Positions 9,922-19,046 of a stretch of 64,000 bases of DNA are shown in pieces. The translations under genes were made by a program, and so were the position numbers. The DNA is from Desulforhopalus singaporensis. GTDB taxonomy: Bacteria > Desulfobacterota > Desulfobulbia > Desulfobulbales > Desulfocapsaceae. Position 1 is the first letter of the stretch, and each line of letters starts with the position of its first letter. The notes beneath the pieces are model-generated. The model worked only from the letters and a program-made list of their open reading frames with translations. It ran no database searches and was not told the DNA's origin. Location: contig NZ_FNJI01000009.1 in assembly GCF_900104445.1 (NCBI RefSeq), positions 62,001-126,000 on the forward strand, read 5' to 3'.

Positions 9922-11658
9922 ATGTCTGCAAATCTGTACCGGTTTAAATACGATGAATACGGAAACACAAAAGAGATAATTGTTTACGCAAGCGGTGCGC
10001 CTGCGCGGTCGTGCAGTTATATAAACAAAGGAACCGCGTTCAGCCTGGAAGAGAGATCGAGCCTAAACCTGGACGCGATGTTGCCGCCGGGCGTGAGAAA
10101 CCTTGATGATCAGCTGGAGACTACCCGTGTCAAGGTTCAGGAAAAAGTCGGCGACATTGAAAAATATATCTTCATCAGAGCTCTTTTTAATCGTAACGCC
10201 ACTCTCGCTCACGCTCTTATAAAAAGCGACATCGATACATACGCGAAGATTATATATACGCCAACCGTGGGCTATGCCGTGCAGCGCTATTCGTCGATGT
10301 TCAGACAGGCGAACGGTCTGCATTTCTATCCCGGCAACATAGACCGTGCCGAAGATATCCTCAGAAGGTTTGCTCATCGTGATATCAGGGTCGCCGTGGT
10401 AACCGACAATCACGGGATCCTGGGGCTGGGTGACCAAGGGGCGGGAGGAATCGCTGCCTGTCTTGGGAAACTTATGCTCTACACCCAGGGTGCGGGCATT
10501 GCCCCGTGGCACTGTCTGCCTATTTCCCTTGACGTCGGAACGGATAATGAAAAGCTGCTCGCGGACAAGCAATATCTCGGGTGGCCTCAGCGGCGTCTTA
10601 AAGGCGAGGAATATCTCTCCTTTATCGGTCGCTTTGTCCGGGCGTTCCGCAACGTTTTTCCCAATGCGCTGTGCCAGTGGGAAGATTTCTCACCGAAGAT
10701 CGCGTTCTCCATAAACGATGCGTTCTGTGACGAACTGATCTCCTTTAACGACGATATCCAGGGAACCGGAGCTGTTGCTGCTGCTGCCCTTCTCTCGGCC
10801 ATGAAAATCAAGGAGGAATCACTTATCGATCAACGTTTCCTCATCCATGGCGCCGGTTGCGGCGGAATAGGCATAGCAGAACAGCTCACCAGAAACCTCA
10901 AAGACCGCGGCCTGAGCGAAGAAGAAGCTTGTCAGCGGATTTTCATAGTCGATTCTGGCGGTCTTATAACCCGCCACAAAGAAAATGATTTTCACAAGAA
11001 AAAATTTGCCAAGGACAAGGGACTCCATCCGTGGATCGCGGACCTTGATCCGGTGGATATTCCCGGAATCATCAGAGAAGCGGGAATAACCGTTCTCATC
11101 GGCACCACCGGGCAGGATTATTTCTTCAACGACGATACCGTGGCCGAAATCAAAAAGAATACCGATCGGCCGGTCATCCTGCCTCTGTTTCATCATGTCC
11201 TGGCGCCTGAACTGTTCTGCCAGAATATAGGCAAGTGGAGTGAGAAAGGGATACTTATCGCCACGGGAAATCCCTGTTCCACAAGCGAGATGCTCGAGAG
11301 CGCTTACGGCATAAGCCAATGCAACAACGCGCTCATCTTCCCCGGAGTCGTACTGGGGATTCTGGCCTCCGGGGCAAACGAGGTGCTGCCAGAGTTCTTT
11401 ACCGTTGCTGCGGAGCAGGCATCGGCGCTGCTTTCACCGGAACAGCTGGAGGAAGGAAACCTGATGCCGCCACTGCGAGACATCCGGGCCGTGGCCAAGA
11501 AAATTGCGCTTGCCGTGGCTATGTGTGCAGTGGAAAAAGGTATTAACAGACCTTGTGTCTATTCAGATTTTCAACCCGGTGACGACCAGGCCAGAATGGC
11601 CAGACTCATTGATAAGATCCGCTGGAAACCGGAATACCTGTCGCTGGTTCCGATGTGA
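9922..11658 (+). CDS. NAD-dependent malic enzyme
   Basis: Malic enzymes convert L-malate to pyruvate, CO2 and NAD(P)H. The family signatures are visible: YTPTVGYAVQRYS near the N-terminus, the VTDNHGILGLGDQG metal/substrate region, FNDDIQGTGAVAAAALL, the nucleotide-binding IHGAGCGGIGIAEQL and the C-terminal ATGNPCSTSEMLES. I chose the ATG at 9922 (MSANLYRF), which has AAGGGG upstream; an in-frame ATG at 9859 would add 21 residues and lies within the promoter region. The resulting 578 residues fit the large NAD-type family. It stands alone, bounded by the divergent aminomutase gene and a strong terminator. Confidence 0.94.
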   Translation: MSANLYRFKYDEYGNTKEIIVYASGAPARSCSYINKGTAFSLEERSSLNLDAMLPPGVRNLDDQLETTRVKVQEKVGDIEKYIFIRALFNRNATLAHALIKSDIDTYAKIIYTPTVGYAVQRYSSMFRQANGLHFYPGNIDRAEDILRRFAHRDIRVAVVTDNHGILGLGDQGAGGIAACLGKLMLYTQGAGIAPWHCLPISLDVGTDNEKLLADKQYLGWPQRRLKGEEYLSFIGRFVRAFRNVFPNALCQWEDFSPKIAFSINDAFCDELISFNDDIQGTGAVAAAALLSAMKIKEESLIDQRFLIHGAGCGGIGIAEQLTRNLKDRGLSEEEACQRIFIVDSGGLITRHKENDFHKKKFAKDKGLHPWIADLDPVDIPGIIREAGITVLIGTTGQDYFFNDDTVAEIKKNTDRPVILPLFHHVLAPELFCQNIGKWSEKGILIATGNPCSTSEMLESAYGISQCNNALIFPGVVLGILASGANEVLPEFFTVAAEQASALLSPEQLEEGNLMPPLRDIRAVAKKIALAVAMCAVEKGINRPCVYSDFQPGDDQARMARLIDKIRWKPEYLSLVPM

Positions 11659-11696
11659 TTGTGACCGCGGGTGATAGGAGAATTTTACCAATAAAA

Positions 11697-11740
11697 AAAG
11701 CCCCGATGAACGAAGACCGTTCATCGGGGCTTTTGCAATG
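11697..11740. terminator. Bidirectional intrinsic terminator
   Basis: A perfect 16-bp stem (11697-11712 with 11718-11733) has a five-base loop, a T run on one side and an A run on the other. It can therefore end both the plus-strand malic enzyme gene and the minus-strand cold-shock gene. Confidence 0.93.
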
Positions 11741-11759
11741 TTTATACTACACTACCTGA

Positions 11760-11960
11760 TTACAGCTTTTGTACTTTGTCAGCGGCAGGGCCTTTGGGGC
11801 CATCAACGATCTCAAATGTGACCCGTGAACCTTCTTCCAGGGACTTGAATCCCTCAGATTGGATAGCGGAATAATGTACAAAAACATCTTGCCCACCATC
11901 TTGTTCGATAAATCCAAAACCTTTTGCGTCATTAAACCACTTCACTGTACCTTCTGCCAT
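11760..11960 (-). CDS. Cold-shock protein (CspA family)
   Basis: The 66-residue single cold-shock domain has both RNA-binding motifs: KGFGFI and VFVHYSAI. It binds single-stranded nucleic acid and usually acts as an RNA chaperone. The start is ATG at 11960 (MAEGTVKWF), with AAAGGAG 9 bases upstream; an in-frame upstream extension to 12017 has no support. A second family member lies at 43580. Confidence 0.95.
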   Translation of the reverse strand: MAEGTVKWFNDAKGFGFIEQDGGQDVFVHYSAIQSEGFKSLEEGSRVTFEIVDGPKGPAADKVQKL

Positions 11961-12026
11961 TGAACTACTCCTTTTGTACTCGGTTCTCTGCGGAACCGTT
12001 AATAAAGTTCCGGCCACTCACTGGCC
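11961..12026 (-). promoter_or_regulatory. Structured 5' leader of the cold-shock gene
   Basis: Two short perfect hairpins lie just upstream of the start: CGGTTC/GAACCG (11981-11998) and GGCCA/TGGCC (12012-12026). Cold-shock mRNAs often have folded leaders that control translation with temperature. I could not place the promoter with confidence. Confidence 0.4.
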
Positions 12027-12503
12027 AGACATCCGTTGTGTTGCATAATGTCTCTTAAATGCACCGGCTGAATTCGCTGTGCATATTAAAATCACTTGTT
12101 AATTAAGCTGTTATATTACACAACATGGTTCGTTTAGCATATCGCTTTGATAAAAGCAAGATGTTTATACTTTTAATTGTTAGATCGTGCAGAAAACAAA
12201 AAAAAATTCTGATAACGGGCTTTCGGTAACCACAATGTGGTACTTTGGCGTCACTCGACAAAATGACAGTAGACGGTTCGTCCCCGGAAAACCCTTTAAT
12301 AGTTGACAGCAGCTTCCCGTGGAGTTTAAGATCGAAATCCGTGCACATTTGATATTTTATTGCTGTATCTACGTGTTATGTTTTTTCGCCGGCAACCGGA
12401 GGGCAGGGTCGCAGTACCGAAAACCAGGCCATAAAAGTGGTTTCCGGTCTTGTCCGCGGTGTTGACACCCATCACTGTTAATTTCTTTTTAAGGGATGGT
12501 CTT
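12027..12503. other. Gene-free divergent intergenic region
   Basis: This AT-rich stretch lies between the divergent cold-shock gene and oleB. It contains a perfect 11-base palindrome CCACAATGTGG at 12230-12240 and no convincing open frame. An 81-codon minus-strand frame at 12103-12348 has no ribosome-binding site and no recognisable content. Promoters for both flanking genes must lie here but none scores well. Confidence 0.5.
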
Positions 12504-13370
12504 TTGTACCCCGATTATTTATTTTCGTCGAACCATATAACCCTTGACGGCCACAGAATGCATTATCTCGATGAAGGATCGGGGCCTGTGGTGGTCATGG
12601 TACACGGCAATCCGACCTGGTCTTTCTACTATCGGCATCTTGTACAGGCCCTGAAAGCTACCCATCGGGTCATAGTTCCTGATCACATCGGCTGCGGATT
12701 GTCCGATAAGCCGCAGGATTATAATTACACCCTGTCCCAGCATATAAAAAACCTCAATTGTCTGCTTGACCATCTGGGAATCGAGAAATTTTCCCTGATG
12801 GTCCATGACTGGGGAGGGGCCATCGGCATGGGGGTCGCCGTTGGCAGGGTGGCGGATATTGACAAGATAGTAGTGCTCAACACTGCCGCATTTCGCTCAA
12901 CAAGAATACCGCTGCGGATAAGGGTGTGCAAACTTCCCGTCATTGGTGAAATTCTCGTCAGGTTATTCAATGGTTTTGCGTGGCCTGCCACCTTCATGGC
13001 GGTGAATAAAAAAATGTTACCAGCGGTGGCAAAAGCATATATTTCTCCGTATGACAACTGGGCCAACAGGATTGCCATACACCGTTTCGTGGCCGACATA
13101 CCTCTTGCACCGGACCATCCCAGCTATAAGACGCTTACTGAAATCGAGCTTGGACTTAAAAGTCTTGAGCAGGCTCAAACAGAGATGATGATCGTCTGGG
13201 GCGGCAGGGATTTTTGCTTTAACGATTATTTTTACCAGGAATGGAAACAGCGTTTTCCCAGTGCACAACACCACTATTTTCAAGACGGCGGCCATTATGT
13301 TCTGGAGGATAAAAAAGACGAGGTGGAGCCGCTGGTTTTATCATTTTTTACGCAGAGGGTGAGTCCCTGA
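12504..13370 (+). CDS. oleB: OleB-like alpha/beta hydrolase (beta-lactone decarboxylase)
   Basis: This is a haloalkane-dehalogenase-like alpha/beta hydrolase. The oxyanion segment HGNPTW (34-39), the nucleophile D102 in HDWGG, an acid D236 in WGGRD and H264 in GGHYVLED form the triad. In the Ole pathway OleB removes CO2 from a beta-lactone to give a long-chain cis-alkene. The assignment to OleB rather than a dehalogenase rests on the oleC and oleD genes directly downstream. I chose TTG at 12504 (MYPDYLF), with AAGGGA seven bases upstream; TTG 12450 and GTG 12459 are longer alternatives. No oleA gene is adjacent. Confidence 0.82.
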   Translation: MYPDYLFSSNHITLDGHRMHYLDEGSGPVVVMVHGNPTWSFYYRHLVQALKATHRVIVPDHIGCGLSDKPQDYNYTLSQHIKNLNCLLDHLGIEKFSLMVHDWGGAIGMGVAVGRVADIDKIVVLNTAAFRSTRIPLRIRVCKLPVIGEILVRLFNGFAWPATFMAVNKKMLPAVAKAYISPYDNWANRIAIHRFVADIPLAPDHPSYKTLTEIELGLKSLEQAQTEMMIVWGGRDFCFNDYFYQEWKQRFPSAQHHYFQDGGHYVLEDKKDEVEPLVLSFFTQRVSP

Positions 13371-13374
13371 AACA

Positions 13375-14991
13375 ATGACTGTCAATATCGCTGAAACCTT
13401 TGTTGAAACTTCACTGAGAAACGCAGGGAAAACCGCCGTCACAGAAGCCTCCACCAATCGGTCGGTCACTTTTGCCGAGTTAAATGCAAGAGCAGACGGT
13501 TTTGCGGCATACCTGAGCAACAACGGGCTGGTTCCAGGAAAAATTGTAATGCTGATGGTCCTGCCGTCGATTGACTTCATATCGATAACCCTGGCTCTTT
13601 TCAAACTGGGTACGCCGATCGTTATGATTGATCCCGGCATGGGATACAGAAACCTATTAAGATGTATCGAAAAAGTTTCTCCCGACTATCTGATCGGCGT
13701 ACCGAAAGCTCTGCTTTTTGCTAGACTGTTTGGTAGTTCTTTCAAGTCGGTAAAGAAAAAATTTTGTGTCGGAAATTCATTTGGCTTACTGGGACCGGAC
13801 ATCACCGCCAAGATAGATGGAACGGCCGCTCCCTATCCGGTGTATCATCCCGGGCCCGATGACCTGGCCGCCATAATTTTCACCACCGGTTCCACCGGTC
13901 CGCCAAAAGGCGTACGGTACGAACACAAAATCTTCAGCGCCCAGCTGGAGTTGATACGACAATATTATAAACTCGGCGATCAGGATACCGATCAGCCCGG
14001 TTTTCCTCTTTTCGCCCTTTTCTCTGCTGCACTCGGGGCAAGGTCGGTGATTCCCGACATGGATCCGACCAGGCCGGCGCAGGTCGATCCGGAAAAATTC
14101 GTCGCCTCGATATTGCAACACTCGGTAACCTATTCATTTGGTTCGCCGGCAATATGGAACGTAGTTTCAAACTACTGCATCGCTCGCAGGATTGTCCTTG
14201 AAAACGTCACCAAGGTGCTGATGGCTGGCGCTCCGGTTCCATACGAACTGTTGCAGCGGGTACTGAGTATTCTGCCGGACCATGCCCAGGTGTACACCCC
14301 CTATGGCGCTACCGAGAGTTTGCCCACAGTGTCGATTGAAAGCAGGGAGATAATAACTGAGACCGCCCTGGCCAGCAGGAAAGGAAAGGGCACCTGCGTC
14401 GGCCGCCCCCTTCCTGGAATCCGGCTAAAGATAATCGAACCATGCCCGGGGGAGATCGGTCGGATTGATGATGCCAAGGAACTTGGTGCTTTTGAGATCG
14501 GTGAGATTGTCGTGAAGGGAAAAGTCGTTACCAGGGCGTACATGAACAACGATGAGGAGACAAGGCTTGCCAAGATAGCCGATGTCGATGGTTTCTGGCA
14601 CAGGATGGGTGATGTCGGCTATCTCGACGGCAGCCAACGATTGTGGTTCTGCGGACGTAAAGCCCACCGGGTTGAAACCGGAGATGGAATCTACTATTCT
14701 GTATGTTGTGAGGCGTTGATAAACGAACATCCCGAGGTTTATCGTTCGGCACTGGTCGGATTGACTTCTCCGGGCGGCGATACTTTCCCCGCTCTGATTG
14801 TTGAACCGGTTAAAGACAAAGCGATCGACAACACCACTCTTCTCCGGGAGGTGGAGGCGCTTGCCAAGCAAAACACGCTTACCGAAAGAGTCGAACATTT
14901 TTTTGTACACCCTTCCTTTCCGGTGGACATCCGGCATAATGCAAAAATTTTTCGGGAAAAATTAGCGATATGGGCACAGAAGAAGTTGTAG
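13375..14991 (+). CDS. oleC: OleC-like beta-lactone synthetase (AMP-dependent ligase)
   Basis: The 538-residue protein belongs to the acyl-adenylate ligase superfamily. The ATP-binding loop FTTGSTGPPKGV is at 169-180, the YGATES motif follows, and the DVGYLDGSQRLWFCGRK hinge region is near the C-terminus. OleC adenylates a 2-alkyl-3-hydroxy acid and closes it to a beta-lactone, the substrate of OleB. It starts four bases after oleB and its 3' end overlaps oleD by 22 bases, so the three are probably one transcript with coupled translation. A plain fatty acyl-CoA ligase is less likely given these neighbours. Confidence 0.85.
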   Translation: MTVNIAETFVETSLRNAGKTAVTEASTNRSVTFAELNARADGFAAYLSNNGLVPGKIVMLMVLPSIDFISITLALFKLGTPIVMIDPGMGYRNLLRCIEKVSPDYLIGVPKALLFARLFGSSFKSVKKKFCVGNSFGLLGPDITAKIDGTAAPYPVYHPGPDDLAAIIFTTGSTGPPKGVRYEHKIFSAQLELIRQYYKLGDQDTDQPGFPLFALFSAALGARSVIPDMDPTRPAQVDPEKFVASILQHSVTYSFGSPAIWNVVSNYCIARRIVLENVTKVLMAGAPVPYELLQRVLSILPDHAQVYTPYGATESLPTVSIESREIITETALASRKGKGTCVGRPLPGIRLKIIEPCPGEIGRIDDAKELGAFEIGEIVVKGKVVTRAYMNNDEETRLAKIADVDGFWHRMGDVGYLDGSQRLWFCGRKAHRVETGDGIYYSVCCEALINEHPEVYRSALVGLTSPGGDTFPALIVEPVKDKAIDNTTLLREVEALAKQNTLTERVEHFFVHPSFPVDIRHNAKIFREKLAIWAQKKL

Positions 14992-15992
14992 ATATCGAAG
15001 GTAAAAAAGCGCTGGTGACCGGTGGCGGCGGGTTTGTCGGCAGGGCCATCGTCAATCGACTGCTGGCAAAAGGGGTCAACACCAGGGTTGTCGGTCGCAA
15101 CCGTTACCCGGCGCTTGAAGCTCTGGGGGTTGAATGCATCAGGGGCAGTGTGGCGGACCCGGACGTGGTAGCAACGGCTGCAAAAGATGTCGATATGGTT
15201 TTTCATACCGCAGCTCTCGCCGGTATATGGGGAAAATGGTCCGACTATTACACAACCAACGTTGTCGGTACCAGCACCGTCATAGACGGTTGCCGGAAAA
15301 ACAACGTGCCGATACTGGTACACACCTCGTCGCCGTCGGTGGTCTTTAACTGTGAAAGTATAGAAGGCGATGACGAGTCGTTACCGTACGGATCCACCCA
15401 TTTATGTCATTACGCCAAAAGCAAGATCATGGCCGAAAAAGAGGTCCTGGCATCGGCCGGTGACAACCTGAGATGCTGCGCGCTCAGGCCGCACCTGATC
15501 TGGGGGCCCGGCGACCCTCACCTGCTGCCAAGACTTATTGCCGCAGGAACAGAGAAAAAACTGAAACGGGTGGGTAGCGGTGACAATTTAGTCGATATTT
15601 CCTATATCGACAATGTGGCCGAAGCGCACATTCTCGCAGCACAAAATCTTGCAGATTCAGGCAGTGCCAGCGGACAGGCTTTTTTTATCAGTCAGGGGGA
15701 ACCGGTGAATCTCTGGGATTGGATAAACGATCTGTTTTCACGGCTTGACATACCAAAGGTGGAACAAGCGGTTTCCTACAAGACTGCCTATAGTATTGGC
15801 TGGATAATGGAGAAGCTGTACTTACTGATGGGATCTGACTCGGAACCGCGCATGACCCGGTTCCTTGCCGAGCAGCTTGCCAGGTCTCACTACTTTTCCA
15901 TAGGCAACGCGCAACGACTGCTGGGATATACCCCCGCGGTCAGTACCGAGCAGGGGTTGCAAACAACAGTCAACTGGTTGATGAAGCGATGA
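14970..15992 (+). CDS. oleD: OleD-like NAD(P)H-dependent 3-oxoacid reductase
   Basis: This is an extended short-chain dehydrogenase of the 3-beta-hydroxysteroid type. The Rossmann loop TGGGGFVG is at 17-24 and the catalytic pair is Y148/K152 in YAKSK, with the conserved TSSPSV upstream. OleD reduces the 2-alkyl-3-ketoacid made by OleA to the 3-hydroxyacid used by OleC. It overlaps oleC by 22 bases and its stop overlaps the next gene's start (ATGA). Confidence 0.86.
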   Translation: MGTEEVVDIEGKKALVTGGGGFVGRAIVNRLLAKGVNTRVVGRNRYPALEALGVECIRGSVADPDVVATAAKDVDMVFHTAALAGIWGKWSDYYTTNVVGTSTVIDGCRKNNVPILVHTSSPSVVFNCESIEGDDESLPYGSTHLCHYAKSKIMAEKEVLASAGDNLRCCALRPHLIWGPGDPHLLPRLIAAGTEKKLKRVGSGDNLVDISYIDNVAEAHILAAQNLADSGSASGQAFFISQGEPVNLWDWINDLFSRLDIPKVEQAVSYKTAYSIGWIMEKLYLLMGSDSEPRMTRFLAEQLARSHYFSIGNAQRLLGYTPAVSTEQGLQTTVNWLMKR

Positions 15993-17398
15993 AATCTTTA
16001 TACAGAAAGACAGTTACATGGGCAATGACCCTGTTTTTTATCCTGTCCACAGCCGTCTCTCCCGGCTATGGATTCAACATAGCGGAAGAGCGTGAGGTGG
16101 GAGAACGCCTTCTCTACTCCGTTCGGTCCAGCTTTGATCTCATTGATGACCCGGATATTACCCAGTATATAACCAAGCTCGGCAAGGATGTTCTAGATGT
16201 GGCCGGGATCCAGTATTTCGACTACCACTTTTTTGTTATCGAAAACAAGGAGTTTAATGCATTTGCTGCTCCTTCCGGACTGATCTTTTTCCATTCCGGA
16301 CTGATAAAAGCGATGCAGAGCGAGGAAGAGCTCGTCTCTGTCTTAGCCCATGAAATCGGACATATAGTAAAAAGGCACCTCGCTTCAAGGATGGAAAAAG
16401 GCACCTACAGTTCGATGACATCTCTCGGCCTTGCGCTGGCGGCTGTCGCGTTTGGTGGAGCCGTCACCCCGGTACTGTTCTCAGGAGCCCTGGCAACGGG
16501 CCAGAGCATGAATCTTCATTTCAGCAGGGAACATGAGGCCGAAGCGGACCTGCTTGCCTACGACTGGATGAAAAAGCTGCACATGGATACCGGCGGACAG
16601 GTACAGATGCTGGAGACAATGAGGCGCATAGCAAGGTACCGGAGCGACAAGCTGCCCCAGTACCTGTTGACCCACCCTAACCCCGAGGCGAGGCTTGATG
16701 CCATAGAGTCGTTGATGGATTCTGAAAATGTTCGGGACGAGACCCATGTAAATCCGAGCAATCAGTTCGAATTTTTGCGGTTCAAATACAGAATTCTTTT
16801 ACGAACGGAAAACAGCCAGACCTTAAAAGGGTACTATGCCAGTATAAAAACGGCAAAAAACTCGAGCGCAACGGAAAAAACAATGGCCATATACGGCCTT
16901 GCGCAACTTTACGCCGGTGAAAAGGATTATGGGCGAAGCCTTGAGCTTATCGACACGGTTATCGAACAGTTTCCAGAAGAAAACATCCTTTACTGCGATA
17001 AGGCGGTAATGCTTTTTGAGTCCGGGGATCTCGCCGGTGCCGAGCAGCTTTTGCGGCAAGTCATCGCAAAAGACGGCGAGTTGATGTACGCCGTCTACAC
17101 CCTGGCCAAGCTTCTGGCCGTAAGCAACAGGCTTGATGAGGCCGGCCAGCTGTTTAAAACAGTGTCCTATGAACTGCCCGAGTACGCAAGTGTGTACTAT
17201 GAGCTGGGACAACTTGCTTCGACCCAGAAAAAAGCCGGGACGGCCAACTACTACCTTGGGAAATTCCATATGCTCGAGGGCAAGTTTGACCTTGCAACCT
17301 TCAGTCTGAAAAATGCGCTGCAGGACAAAAGTCTGCCGGAGAACATGAAAAAACAGGCGGAGATTCTTCTTGCCAGAATCAGGAAGCTGCAGGAATAG
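15989..17398 (+). CDS. Periplasmic M48 metalloprotease with TPR repeats (BepA/YfgC-like)
   Basis: A signal peptide occupies residues 1-28 (cleavage near SPGYG). The zinc site HEIGH is at 121-125, with the downstream EHEAEADLLAYD segment supplying the third ligand. TPR-like helices fill residues ~270-460. E. coli BepA has the same layout and helps assemble or degrade outer-membrane LptD. Start and stop overlap oleD by four bases, so the protease is probably part of the ole transcript. Whether that reflects function (membrane lipid change and outer-membrane quality control) is inference. Confidence 0.9.
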   Translation: MKSLYRKTVTWAMTLFFILSTAVSPGYGFNIAEEREVGERLLYSVRSSFDLIDDPDITQYITKLGKDVLDVAGIQYFDYHFFVIENKEFNAFAAPSGLIFFHSGLIKAMQSEEELVSVLAHEIGHIVKRHLASRMEKGTYSSMTSLGLALAAVAFGGAVTPVLFSGALATGQSMNLHFSREHEAEADLLAYDWMKKLHMDTGGQVQMLETMRRIARYRSDKLPQYLLTHPNPEARLDAIESLMDSENVRDETHVNPSNQFEFLRFKYRILLRTENSQTLKGYYASIKTAKNSSATEKTMAIYGLAQLYAGEKDYGRSLELIDTVIEQFPEENILYCDKAVMLFESGDLAGAEQLLRQVIAKDGELMYAVYTLAKLLAVSNRLDEAGQLFKTVSYELPEYASVYYELGQLASTQKKAGTANYYLGKFHMLEGKFDLATFSLKNALQDKSLPENMKKQAEILLARIRKLQE

Positions 17399-17400
17399 AA

Positions 17401-18345
17401 TTACTGTTGCCCAGGATCTGGTGGTATTTCAAGGAGTTTTTTCAGCGCGGGGAGGTCTCCGGCACCAAAGATGTTTTTTCTCAGCGCGGAACAGTCCGGC
17501 AGAGACCGGAAGTAGCGACATATCTGGTTTTTGACGTACCCAAGAATCCTTTCAGCAGGCAGGTAGGCCTCTATCAGCGAAAGATGCTCCCTTGCCCCCG
17601 CCGATATTGCCGCAAGGGTTGCCGGTCGTCCTTGATCACTGAAAATCCACGGGTTGCCAAGGGCACCCCTGCCGATCATCACCGCATCACACCCTGTGCG
17701 TTTCATCATCTCAAGCCCTTCCCGTCTCGAGCCGATATCACCGTTTCCGATGACAGGAATCGACAGTGCCGACTTGACCATGAGGATATGGTCGGGATTA
17801 ATGGTTCCGGAAAAACCCTGGGACCAGGTTCTTGCGTGAATGGTGACCGCCGATGCGCCGCACTCCTCTGCCATCCTGGCAAATTCGACGCAGTTTATCG
17901 TTGCTTGATCTTTGCCGGACCTCATTTTTACCGTCACCGGAACCGACGCGTTTTTCACCACTTCCAGAATGATTCGGCGCGCGATTTGCGGAGTGGTCAT
18001 AAGCGCGGCACCGCCACCCTTTCTGGTTACCTTTCTGACCGGACAGCCCATGTTGATATCTATCATTTCCGGTTTCCTGTCGGAAAGGATAGCCGCCGCT
18101 TCCCCCATAGCTTCAGGTTCAGCACCAAAAAGTTGAAAGGAAACCGGTTTTTCCTGGGGCACCGACTCCAGCATCCGCAAGGTGTTGGACTGGTTGTACA
18201 CCAGCCCGTGGCAGCTGATCATCTCAGAAACACAAAACGACGCCCCGTACCGGCGGCACAGCAGGCGGAAGGGGAGATCGGTGTATCCGGCAAGGGGGGC
18301 GAGTATAAAGGGCGATTCAAAACGGTGATGAGCTATCGAAAACAT
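17401..18345 (-). CDS. dusB: tRNA-dihydrouridine synthase (DusB type)
   Basis: This FMN enzyme reduces specific uridines in the tRNA D-loop. The N-terminal LAPLAGYTDLPFR, the catalytic cysteine in NMGCPVRKV, the KMRSG strand, the HARTW motif and GNGDI are all present. I use ATG at 18345 (MFSIAHHRF); a TTG three codons earlier is possible. The stop lies two bases from the convergent M48 gene, and upstream on the same strand is lptE. Confidence 0.93.
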   Translation of the reverse strand: MFSIAHHRFESPFILAPLAGYTDLPFRLLCRRYGASFCVSEMISCHGLVYNQSNTLRMLESVPQEKPVSFQLFGAEPEAMGEAAAILSDRKPEMIDINMGCPVRKVTRKGGGAALMTTPQIARRIILEVVKNASVPVTVKMRSGKDQATINCVEFARMAEECGASAVTIHARTWSQGFSGTINPDHILMVKSALSIPVIGNGDIGSRREGLEMMKRTGCDAVMIGRGALGNPWIFSDQGRPATLAAISAGAREHLSLIEAYLPAERILGYVKNQICRYFRSLPDCSALRKNIFGAGDLPALKKLLEIPPDPGQQ

Positions 18346-18442
18346 CTTTGGCAACTGTTGTGCGCAGGCCCCGACCCTTTTGGCGGCAGCAACGGTCGCC
18401 GCTCGTTAAAAGGCCGGGTACTGGGATAATCCCTGGGTAAGG

Positions 18443-18964
18443 TTACAGGGTGGGGAGCAGGGAGACCGTTCGTTGATAGATTTTTTTAGAAAGATCTTCA
18501 ACAATGATATCCAGCGCGTCTTCTTCGTTGTCCATATTGGTGCTTGAGCTGGAAGACACAAAATATTCCTCGGTCCACGTTTCGTCAGGGACCTCGACAA
18601 GAATTCTGTTAGTTGCAATTTCCTTCAGGATATACCGTACCCTCAGCCTGACCTTAACTTCCGATGCATTGCTGCTGTTGTAGTATGAAAGGCTCGGCAG
18701 TTCAATCGATATGACTTCTCCTGCAAGGATCAGGTCGGAGCCTCCTTTCTGTCTCACAGTTGAGATCGATCCCGATTTTTCAAACCATTCGGTAAGTGAG
18801 CGGTATATTTTCTGGTCCAGTTCCAGTTCGCTGGTCCGGTTTTTCCACTGGGCGACGTAGATTGTCTTGTGAGGGCCGTTGTATATATTGGGGTTCTTGT
18901 AACCGCACTGGCTGACCAAAAGGAGCACCAGCACAAGCGGAAGCATTCGCAGAATAAATTTCAC
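18443..18964 (-). CDS. lptE: LPS-assembly lipoprotein LptE
   Basis: The protein has 173 residues, an N-terminal hydrophobic segment, and C20 as the lipidation candidate in LLVSQCGY. The following CGYKNPN, the alternating strands and its place directly after leuS match LptE. LptE plugs the LptD barrel that inserts lipopolysaccharide in the outer leaflet. The residue before the cysteine is Q, whereas a lipobox normally has G, A or S. A hairpin with a T-rich tail separates it from leuS, so expression may be partly independent. Confidence 0.82.
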   Translation of the reverse strand: MKFILRMLPLVLVLLLVSQCGYKNPNIYNGPHKTIYVAQWKNRTSELELDQKIYRSLTEWFEKSGSISTVRQKGGSDLILAGEVISIELPSLSYYNSSNASEVKVRLRVRYILKEIATNRILVEVPDETWTEEYFVSSSSSTNMDNEEDALDIIVEDLSKKIYQRTVSLLPTL

Positions 18965-18989
18965 GTTTGATCTCCTCTACTCATGGGGA

Positions 18990-19036
18990 TGAAAAATAAG
19001 AAAACGGTTGCCGGTTATAATGCGTTACCGGCAACC
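18990..19036 (-). terminator. Terminator-like hairpin after leuS
   Basis: A perfect 10-bp stem, GGTTGCCGGT (19006-19015) with ACCGGCAACC (19027-19036), is followed on the minus strand by a T-rich run. It would end or attenuate the leuS transcript before lptE. Confidence 0.8.
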
Positions 19037-19046
19037 AATAGTAGTA

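Noticed and set aside
12103-12348. 81-codon minus-strand open frame in the csp-oleB gap
   Set aside because: No ribosome-binding site and no recognisable content; AT-rich spacer.
17407-18429. 340-codon open frame on the plus strand
   Set aside because: It is antisense to dusB, whose motifs are complete; the composition is shadow-like (His/Arg/Pro-rich) and it has no recognisable domain.
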